Shown: positions 58,120-64,000 of the stretch, one piece after another
How the letters are laid out: the number at the start of each line of letters is the position of its first letter
How positions within the stretch are numbered: the first letter of the stretch is position 1
Assembly: GCF_016735515.1 (NCBI RefSeq)
Contig: NZ_JAERQZ010000002.1
Span: 186,001-250,000, forward strand
Source of the DNA: Piscinibacter sp. HJYY11
GTDB lineage: Bacteria > Pseudomonadota > Gammaproteobacteria > Burkholderiales > Burkholderiaceae_C
Reading direction: 5' to 3'
DNA: 64,000 nt
The notes under the pieces: generated by a model
The model's input: the letters and a program-made list of their open reading frames with translations, nothing else
The model's database searches: none
What the model was told of the DNA's origin: nothing
Program-made: the position numbers and the translations under genes

Positions 58120-59715
58120 TCACGACGATGCGTACAGCAGGTAGTCGGCGGTGTACGGCACCTTGTCGGTCTTGCCGACCATGCCCTTGTCGCAGCGTTG
58201 CGTGGGGGCCAAGCCGCCGGTCGTGTTGACGCGCTGGATGCTCGTCACCGACGCATAGCGCCCGGTGCCGCCCACCGAGCGGGCCGACAGCAGCAGCCAG
58301 GGGATCGCCCCCTCCTGCGGCGCCTCGGCGCGGGCCTCGACCTTGCCGACGATCTTGCTGCCGTCGGCCGCTTCCCAGTGCGGGCCGGCGTAGTGCGTGC
58401 CGCTCGGCTTGCCCTGGCCATCGAACAACTCGGCCTGCGGGGCGACGAACACCCACTGCGCACCGGTCGGCGCCGCCTTGTCGGCGCGGCACTCGTAGAC
58501 CTGCACGCCGCGCGCTGCGACACGCTCGACCAGCTTCGCATCACCCGCCGGGGCCAGCGCGAACTGCGCCACCGCCTGCGAGCCGATCTGCTTGCCCATC
58601 ACCAGGCCCACTTCGGTGGCGGTGCGGAAGTGGATGCCGGCGTAGATGCGCGACACCGAGATCTCGCGGGCGAGCTCGTCCACCGTCTTCCACTTGCGCG
58701 TGGCCCCGCCCGCGGTCGGGCTGCTCGTGCTCAGCACCGGCAGGTTGGGGCCTTCGGCCTGCAGCACGCCGGTGATGACGCCCGCGAGGATCGAGTGCGT
58801 GCTCGGGTACTCGGGGTGCAGCGGGGCGTCGATCAGCGAGGCCCAACCAGCTTCCAGCGTGGTGCCGTCGTTCTGGTCCATGTCGCCGTTGCGGATGGCG
58901 GTGACGGGGCGCCAGAAGTTGTAGTGGTACTTGGCTTCCAGGCCGGCGATCAGGCCGTCGTCCATCGCCTGCGAGGCGACGGCGAAGAGGCGTGCGTTCT
59001 GCGCGACGCTGCGGTTCGGCTGGTTGGCCACCGAGCGCAGCACGGCGTGGTAGACCGGGGGCAGCGAATATTCCCAGAAGCGTGCGATCTCGGTCTGCTC
59101 GGCGCTGCGCTTGGTGCTGGCCTTGCTGCCGAGGGTGCGCACTTCCTCGTAGTCGCGAGCCCACTGGGCGCTGGTGAGCGCAGGCGGCGGCCCGGGGCGG
59201 AACTGGGCGGGGCTCGACAGGTTCCATGGCTTGCGCTGCACCCATTGCGGCGCGGCGACGGCCGCGGTCGGCACATAGGCGCCGGCTGCTGCGTGCGGGC
59301 GATAGCGCTCGGGCGTGGCGGCGCCATCGTCCAGGCGGCGTGCCAGCACGGCGGCCGCCGCCTTCTCGCCGGCGGCGATGCCTGCCGTCTTGGCCGGGCC
59401 GTCGGGCAGCTTGGCCAGTGCCGCCTGGTAGGCGGTGTTGACCGCGGCCTCTTGCGAAGGCAGCAGCTTGACGAGCGTCACGCGGTTGGCGGCGGCGACG
59501 GCGGCGTCGACATTGGCGGTGGTGCCGGCGGCGAGCACGGCGTCGTAGACGGCGGTCTGCACGAAGGCGATCACGCGGTTGGCGGGAGGCGTGCCCAGCT
59601 TGGCGGCGACGAGGGTGTCACCGGCCACGACGTTCCAGTCGGTGATGACGTCGGCGTGGGCCGTGGCGCCAAGGGCGATCAGGCAGGCGCCGGCGATGAG
59701 GTGGCGATGGTTCAT
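58120..59715 (-). CDS. Secreted vanadium haloperoxidase/PAP2-family protein fused to a DUF3455 domain
   Basis: This 531-residue protein has a signal peptide (LIAGACLIALGATAHA). The N-terminal 390 residues are a bacterial vanadium haloperoxidase/PAP2 domain: K-x6-RP in AKYHYNFWRP (Lys262, Arg269), PSTHS (304-308, the PSGH motif) and S-R-x5-H in SRIYAGIH (Arg356, His362). Residues about 398-531 match DUF3455: VQVYECRADKAAPTGAQWVF, THYAGPHWEAADGSKIVG and GKTDKVPYTADYLLYAS. The two are usually separate genes. Peroxidase or phosphatase activity cannot be told apart from sequence. A terminator follows. Confidence 0.88.
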   Translation of the reverse strand: MNHRHLIAGACLIALGATAHADVITDWNVVAGDTLVAAKLGTPPANRVIAFVQTAVYDAVLAAGTTANVDAAVAAANRVTLVKLLPSQEAAVNTAYQAALAKLPDGPAKTAGIAAGEKAAAAVLARRLDDGAATPERYRPHAAAGAYVPTAAVAAPQWVQRKPWNLSSPAQFRPGPPPALTSAQWARDYEEVRTLGSKASTKRSAEQTEIARFWEYSLPPVYHAVLRSVANQPNRSVAQNARLFAVASQAMDDGLIAGLEAKYHYNFWRPVTAIRNGDMDQNDGTTLEAGWASLIDAPLHPEYPSTHSILAGVITGVLQAEGPNLPVLSTSSPTAGGATRKWKTVDELAREISVSRIYAGIHFRTATEVGLVMGKQIGSQAVAQFALAPAGDAKLVERVAARGVQVYECRADKAAPTGAQWVFVAPQAELFDGQGKPSGTHYAGPHWEAADGSKIVGKVEARAEAPQEGAIPWLLLSARSVGGTGRYASVTSIQRVNTTGGLAPTQRCDKGMVGKTDKVPYTADYLLYASS

Positions 59716-59746
59716 GTTGTTCTCTCTGTGTGGAGTGGCGGAGGGT

Positions 59747-60580
59747 TCAGAAACGGGTGATGACGACCTGCAGGTACTCGCTCGGCACGACCAGCGTGCC
59801 GTCGTCGGCGCGGTTGAAGCGGGCGATCAGCGCGAGCAGGTCGTCGGCGAGCACCGCCTGCCTGGTGACGTCGAGCGCGGCAAAGGCCTTGTGCACCGGG
59901 CCGTACCAGGTCTTGAAGACGTGCAGGAAGTGCTCGGGCGAGCGGTAGCGGAACATGAAGTGGCGCGACTCCGCGCGCACCAGCCCCTGCGTGTCGAAGA
60001 GCGAGGCCAGGTGCGGGCGCGAGCCCCACAGGGCGGGCGACTTCACGCCAGCGGGCGGCGCGACGTGCCGGCCCAGCACCTTGAAGACTTCGCCGATGAA
60101 GCTCTCGGGCGTCCAGTTGGCCATGCCGATCTTGCCGCCCGGGCGGCACACGCGCAGCATTTCGCTCGCGGTGCGCTCGTGGTTGGGCGCAAACATGTTG
60201 CCGAAGGTGGAGGTGACGACATCGAAGCTCGCGTCGTCGAAGGGCAGGGCCTCGACGTCGGCTTCGCGGAAGTCGATCTCGCTGAAACCCTCGGCGATGG
60301 CGCGCGCACGGCCCCGCTCGAGCAGCGACGGCACGTAGTCGGTCGAGGTCACCTCGGCCCAGCGGCGCGCGGCGGCCAGGGTGGCGTTGCCGTTGCCGGC
60401 GGCCACGTCGAGCACACGCTGGCCCGAGCGCAGGTCGAGCGCCTCGCACAGCGACTCGCCCACAATCTGCAGGGTCGTGCCGATGACGGCATAGTCGCCC
60501 GAGCTCCAGGCGGCCTTCTGGCGGGTCTTGATGGCGGCGAAGTCCGGGGCTTCAGCCGCGGCGGTGGAAAATGCATTCAT
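59747..60580 (-). CDS. Class I SAM-dependent methyltransferase
   Basis: This 277-residue methyltransferase has motif I VLDVAAGNGNATLAAARR, the acidic residue after strand 2 (VTSTDYVPSLLERGRARA), EALPFDDASFDVVTSTFGNMFAPNH and the post-motif LRVCRPGGKIGMANWTPE. The layout is that of methyltransferase_11-type enzymes on small molecules. ATG 60580 is the natural start. It lies 31 bases before the haloperoxidase gene on the same strand and is divergent from the BTAD regulator; the acceptor is unknown. Confidence 0.9.
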   Translation of the reverse strand: MNAFSTAAAEAPDFAAIKTRQKAAWSSGDYAVIGTTLQIVGESLCEALDLRSGQRVLDVAAGNGNATLAAARRWAEVTSTDYVPSLLERGRARAIAEGFSEIDFREADVEALPFDDASFDVVTSTFGNMFAPNHERTASEMLRVCRPGGKIGMANWTPESFIGEVFKVLGRHVAPPAGVKSPALWGSRPHLASLFDTQGLVRAESRHFMFRYRSPEHFLHVFKTWYGPVHKAFAALDVTRQAVLADDLLALIARFNRADDGTLVVPSEYLQVVITRF

Positions 60581-60686
60581 GACAGGGGCTCCAATGGTTT
60601 CTGTTGACAGGCTCGGCCGCCGGGTTGTGTGTCGGCTGTGACCGTGCACAGGACTGTCCCGGCGGGGCGTTGAAACCAGCGTGGAA

Positions 60687-62729
60687 ATGAGCGTGGGAAC
60701 TGGCGTGGGAACTGCAGACGAGGCGATCGCGGCGACCAGGGGCTGGCGGCTCCAGCTGCTGGGCCCGCTCGTGCTCAGCCAGCAGGGCAGCGCGGTGGCG
60801 CTGCCCTCGTCACGCAAGGTGCGGGCGCTGCTGGCCTACCTGGCGGTGGCGGGCCACGGGGTGTCGCGCCACCACCTGTGCGAGCTGCTGTGGGACCTGC
60901 CCAACGATCCGCGTGGCGAGTTGCGCTGGTGCCTGAGCAAGCTGCGCGGCGTGCTCGACGAAGAGGGCCAGGCGCGGGTGCTGACCGAGGGCGAGACGCT
61001 GCGCCTCGACCTCGCCGGCGTCGACGTCGATGCGACCCGGCTGCTGCACGCGCTGCAGGGCGGCGTCGCCCTGCTGGGCGCCGACGAGCTGCGCGCGTGG
61101 GCCGGTGCGTTCCACGGCGACTTCCTCGAAGGCCTCGACATTCCGCGAAGCGCGGCCTACACCGGCTGGCTCACCGCGCAACGACGGCGCTTCCGCGCGG
61201 CGCATGCGGCGGTGCTGGAGCGGCTGGCCTTGTCTCTCCCGCCGACGGCTGACGACACCGTGCCGACCTTCGAGGCCTGGCTGCGGCTCGCACCCTTCGA
61301 CGCACGCGCCCACCAAGGCTTGTTGAACGCACTGGCGGCGAGTGGCCGGCTGCGCGAAGGCGACGAGCACCTCGCCGCAGTCGCCCGCCAATACGAAGCC
61401 GAAGCGCAGGACTGGGGCGCGATCGGCCATGCCTGGCGCGCCGCGAAGCAACGGCATTCGCACGCAACGGGGTCGGGCGTGATCGTGCTCGACGTCGCGA
61501 AGCCCGAAGCCGAGGCGCCGGCCCGCGGTCGACGCGCGTCGCTCGCCGTCATGCCCTTCAGCGACCGCTCGCGTGGCGTCAGCGCCCGCGGCGGGCTGGG
61601 CGACGGCCTGGCGCACGACGTCATCACCCGCCTGTCGAAGCTGCGCAGCATGTTCGTCATCGCGCAGGGCACGGTGTTCGCGCTCGACGAGCGGCACATC
61701 GGCGCCGAGGACGCGGCGCGCCGGCTGAACGTCGACTACGTGGCCGGGGGCTCGCTGCGGGTGGAGCCGGGCGGACGCCTGAGCGTCTCGGTGCAGCTCA
61801 GCGAGACGCGTACCGCGCGCGTGCTCTGGGCCGAAGTGTTCGAGGGCCGCATGGGCGACACCTTCGGCGTGCTCGACGAGATCGGCGATCGCATCGTGGC
61901 AGCGCTCTCCAACCAGATCGAGGTGTCGGAGCGCAACCGCGCCATCCTCAAGTCACCCAGTTCGCTCGACGCCTGGGAGGCGCACCACCGCGGCCTGTGG
62001 CACATGATGCGGTTCAACCGCGAGGACAACGAGCAGGCCCGCCACTTCTTCCAGACCGCGGTTCGCCTGGACCCGAGCTTTGCGCGGCCGTATGCGGGCC
62101 TCTCGTTCACCCATTTCCAGGACGCCTTCCTCGGCTGGACCGACCGCGCCCAGGCCGAGGAGCTGGCCTACCGCGCCGCCTCGGACGGCCTCATGGCCGA
62201 CGAGCTCGACCCCTCGGCGCGCTGGGCGCTGGGCCGTGCCCACTGGCTGCGCGGGCGCATCGACGAATCGATCGCCGAGCTCGACACCAGCGTCGACCTG
62301 AGCCCGAACTTCGCGCATGGCCACTACACGCGGGCCTTCGTGCACTCTCAGTCGGGCGATGCGGAGCTCGCCATCCAGGCCACCGACCACGCGCGCGACC
62401 TGAGCCCCTTCGACCCGATGCTGTTTGCGATGCTGGCCACCAGGGCGCTCGGGCTCATGCGCCTGGGGCGTTACGAGGAAGCTGCCGACTGGGCCATGAA
62501 GGCGGCGGCCCGCCCCAACGCGCACGTGCACATCATGGGCATCGCGGCGCATTGCCTCGCCTTGGCCGACCGCAAGGCCCAGGCGCTCGAGATGGCCGCC
62601 TCCATCCAGCGTGTGCAGCCGGGCTACGGCCTTGAGGATTTCCTGGCGGGCTTCCACTACGGGGCCGATGCAGAGTCCGTCATGCGCCAGGCCCATGGCC
62701 GCATCGCGACCTGGTCTGCCTCCCGCTGA
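60687..62729 (+). CDS. BTAD-TPR transcriptional regulator (SARP-like DNA-binding domain, TPR tail)
   Basis: This 680-residue protein has an OmpR-like winged helix (about 18-100: LQLLGPLVLSQQGSAVALPSSRKVRALLAYL and RWCLSKLRGVLDE). A bacterial transcriptional activation domain follows (to about 260), then a TolB/FlgO-like segment RRASLAVMPFSD with DYVAGGSLRVEPGGRLSVSVQL (about 290-420). TPR repeats to the end include FFQTAVRLDPSFARPYAGLS and ELDTSVDLSPNFAHGHYTRAF. Such proteins activate nearby operons. It is divergent from the methyltransferase, the likely target. ATG 60687 was chosen; GTG 60681 adds two residues. Confidence 0.87.
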   Translation: MSVGTGVGTADEAIAATRGWRLQLLGPLVLSQQGSAVALPSSRKVRALLAYLAVAGHGVSRHHLCELLWDLPNDPRGELRWCLSKLRGVLDEEGQARVLTEGETLRLDLAGVDVDATRLLHALQGGVALLGADELRAWAGAFHGDFLEGLDIPRSAAYTGWLTAQRRRFRAAHAAVLERLALSLPPTADDTVPTFEAWLRLAPFDARAHQGLLNALAASGRLREGDEHLAAVARQYEAEAQDWGAIGHAWRAAKQRHSHATGSGVIVLDVAKPEAEAPARGRRASLAVMPFSDRSRGVSARGGLGDGLAHDVITRLSKLRSMFVIAQGTVFALDERHIGAEDAARRLNVDYVAGGSLRVEPGGRLSVSVQLSETRTARVLWAEVFEGRMGDTFGVLDEIGDRIVAALSNQIEVSERNRAILKSPSSLDAWEAHHRGLWHMMRFNREDNEQARHFFQTAVRLDPSFARPYAGLSFTHFQDAFLGWTDRAQAEELAYRAASDGLMADELDPSARWALGRAHWLRGRIDESIAELDTSVDLSPNFAHGHYTRAFVHSQSGDAELAIQATDHARDLSPFDPMLFAMLATRALGLMRLGRYEEAADWAMKAAARPNAHVHIMGIAAHCLALADRKAQALEMAASIQRVQPGYGLEDFLAGFHYGADAESVMRQAHGRIATWSASR

Positions 62730-62732
62730 CGG

Positions 62733-62978
62733 TCAGCGGTAGTACGCCTCGACCGTGCCCTTGAGCTTGATCATCAGGGGCTGGCCCTTGCGGTCGAGCG
62801 TCTTGCCGGCGGGCACCTTCACCCAGCCTTCGCTGATGCAGTATTCCTCGACGTCGTGGCGCTCCTTGCCATTGAGGCGGATGCCGATCGGGTACTCGAA
62901 CACAGCGGCCACGTGATGCGGGCTTCTCGGGTCGCACGACAGGTGGTCGGGCAGGGCGGGCTTGGTTTCTTCGGTCAT
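62733..62978 (-). CDS. DUF3297 family protein
   Basis: This 81-residue cytoplasmic protein shows the family pattern LPDHLSCDPRSPHH, FEYPIGIRLNGKERHDVEEYCISEGWVKV and GKTLDRKGQPLMIKLKGTVEAYY. DUF3297 has no assigned function. It converges on the BTAD regulator with a three-base gap and lies 54 bases after the DUF1161 gene. Confidence 0.9.
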   Translation of the reverse strand: MTEETKPALPDHLSCDPRSPHHVAAVFEYPIGIRLNGKERHDVEEYCISEGWVKVPAGKTLDRKGQPLMIKLKGTVEAYYR

Positions 62979-63032
62979 GGCGATGCGGGCGAAATCGAAA
63001 AGCGGCGATTGTCAGCGACTCTCGCCAGTCGC

Positions 63033-63857
63033 TCAGAGCCGCGGGCCCCTCGGCAGGCCGGCCTCGTCGTAGGCCATGCGGTGGGAGACCCAGGACCACA
63101 GCCAGGCCACCAACGGCAGGGCCAGCAGCAGCCAGAGCCAGCGGCCGTAGGTGCTGAGGAAGCCAGACTTGTCGTTACCGCTGTCGTGGCCCGATGTCGG
63201 GGTGGCCGGTGCGGCGGTGGTCGCGACAGCGGATCTCTCGGCCGGCTTGTCGATGACCACCGGCCTGGCGAGCGCCACCGCGGGTGCCGGGGCTGAGGCC
63301 ACCGTCGTGACGACCGGCGCGGGGCGCGGCGCCGGCGCGGGCGCAGGTGGCGGCGGCACGGGTGCAGGTTTCGGTGCAGCGGCAAGCGGGGCGGGCGCAG
63401 GAGCGGGCGTCACGGGTTTGGCGGCCACGGCCGGCTCGGGCTTAGGCTTGGGCACCTCTTTCTGCGCGACCGCGGGTGCCGGCGCCGAGGCGGTGGGCCG
63501 GGTCGCTGGCACCGGCGTGGGGGTCGGCGTGGCTGTCGGCGCGGGTGCAGGCGCAGGTGCCGGCGCCGTGGCCGCCGGTGCAGAACCCGCGGACCCATCG
63601 GCCGCGATCGGCGCACCACCGAAACGGCGGTAGATCACCTTGCGCGCACCGCCCTCGCAGGTGCCGATCACCTTGCCGCCCGCTGGCACCGGTGTCCTGG
63701 CCGGCACGTCGTCCATTGCGTAGCCCTTGATCTCGGGCGGGATGCGCGAGGCCAGGGTCTGCTTCAGCAGCTCGCAGGAATTGGACTGGGCCTGGGCGCC
63801 TGGTGCGAGCAGCATCGGAATGGTGCTCAGCAGCAGCGCGTTGCGGTACGAGGGCAT
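63033..63857 (-). CDS. DUF1161 protein with long Pro/Ala linker and C-terminal membrane anchor
   Basis: This 274-residue protein has a signal peptide (NALLLSTIPMLLAPGAQA). The DUF1161 domain (SCELLKQTLASRIPPEIKGY and GKVIGTCEGGARKVIYRRFG) carries two Cys likely joined by a disulfide. Residues about 85-215 are a Pro/Ala-rich linker of AP, APAP and PKP units. A hydrophobic helix (RWLWLLLALPLVAWLWSWV) near residue 250 precedes a short tail. DUF1161 proteins are usually short periplasmic proteins. ATG 63857 follows from the signal peptide; an upstream GTG at 63956 is less likely. Confidence 0.8.
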   Translation of the reverse strand: MPSYRNALLLSTIPMLLAPGAQAQSNSCELLKQTLASRIPPEIKGYAMDDVPARTPVPAGGKVIGTCEGGARKVIYRRFGGAPIAADGSAGSAPAATAPAPAPAPAPTATPTPTPVPATRPTASAPAPAVAQKEVPKPKPEPAVAAKPVTPAPAPAPLAAAPKPAPVPPPPAPAPAPRPAPVVTTVASAPAPAVALARPVVIDKPAERSAVATTAAPATPTSGHDSGNDKSGFLSTYGRWLWLLLALPLVAWLWSWVSHRMAYDEAGLPRGPRL

Positions 63858-63952
63858 GGAATGCAGAAAGGGCGGGACGGGTGATGCGGCGGGAACGCTA
63901 CACCATCCGCGCCCGCGCCGCACCGAGGCAAGACCCAGGAGCATGACCGAAG

Positions 63953-64000
63953 TCACCAGTCCTCCGAATGCGGGATGCCGTCGTCGGGCCCGGCGCGCAA
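63953..64000 (-). CDS. Possible C-terminal end of a leftward gene cut by the window edge
   Basis: The minus strand stays open from the window edge to a TGA at 63955-63953, giving a tail ending RAGPDDGIPHSEDW. The composition is plausible for a protein terminus and it would be co-directional with the DUF1161 gene 95 bases downstream. Fifteen codons are too few to identify a family, so this is tentative. Confidence 0.3.
   Translation of the reverse strand: MRAGPDDGIPHSEDW

Noticed and set aside
63943..64000. ATG at 63943 as the start of a rightward gene
   Set aside because: The AGGAG before it is only one base away, too close for a ribosome site, and the 19 visible codons are Arg-rich and non-specific; a leftward gene end is slightly more plausible.

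Overview
The window is dense, GC-rich bacterial chromosome with nearly gapless gene packing. Many same-strand neighbours share ATGA, GTGA or TTGA stop/start overlaps. Several features point to Burkholderiales, probably the Rubrivivax-Leptothrix-Rhizobacter side: Bug-type (TctC-like) binding proteins, a Burkholderia-type porin ending in Phe, DUF2917 beside a MocR regulator, DUF1415, the aat-bpt pair, and the order pyrG-kdsA-eno-ftsB. This placement comes from gene content read by eye, not from a search. I saw no rRNA, tRNA, CRISPR array, prophage or intact insertion sequence.

Region 1 (1-10.6 kb) is accessory: a cupin-regulator tail with a GNAT, a DUF3617 protein, a secreted alpha/beta hydrolase with a beta-helix-like tail, a FeeM-like acyltransferase next to an RpfC-like hybrid kinase, the relic of a Bug gene, a MocR regulator, and an orphan polysaccharide-export lipoprotein with a long Ala-rich arm. 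Region 2 (10.6-18.6 kb) has a four-gene overlapping operon (MFS pump, miaA, ABC ATPase, FtsX-type permease), a secreted beta-helix protein and the PA2779/PA2778 pair.

Region 3 (18.6-25.7 kb) is a leftward CoA-linked catabolic cluster: DUF35 protein, thiolase-fold protein, enoyl-CoA hydratase, SDR, flavin oxidoreductase, acyl-CoA synthetase, then an ABC binding protein. The thiolase-fold protein has Ser where thiolases have the nucleophilic Cys. Next to a DUF35 gene, this suggests an Ltp2-like retro-aldolase and makes this the best candidate here for an uncharacterised pathway.

Region 4 (25.8-54.4 kb) is mostly housekeeping: an RluF-like pseudouridine synthase, xerD, queG, tsaE, an AmiC-type amidase, DedA, mutL, MarC, a porin, an amino-acid ABC transporter, gamma-carbonic anhydrase, hslO, pnuC with a NadR-like kinase, ftsB, eno, kdsA, pyrG, a stand-alone Anbu peptidase, mutS, bpt and aat. 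Two copies of a GC-rich palindromic repeat lie at 28.1 and 31.7 kb; the second has become coding sequence at the end of tsaE.

Region 5 (54.4-64 kb) is accessory again: XdhC; a TetR - old-yellow-enzyme - SDR operon with a strong promoter that seems to give a leaderless message; a vanadium-haloperoxidase/PAP2 protein fused to DUF3455, with a methyltransferase and a divergent BTAD-TPR regulator; a DUF3297 gene; and a DUF1161-Pro/Ala-transmembrane protein. No stretch longer than about 300 bases lacks a gene or gene relic. The largest gap, 19721-19982 (262 bases), holds only a short G5/C5 hairpin near 19814-19836 that I cannot assign.
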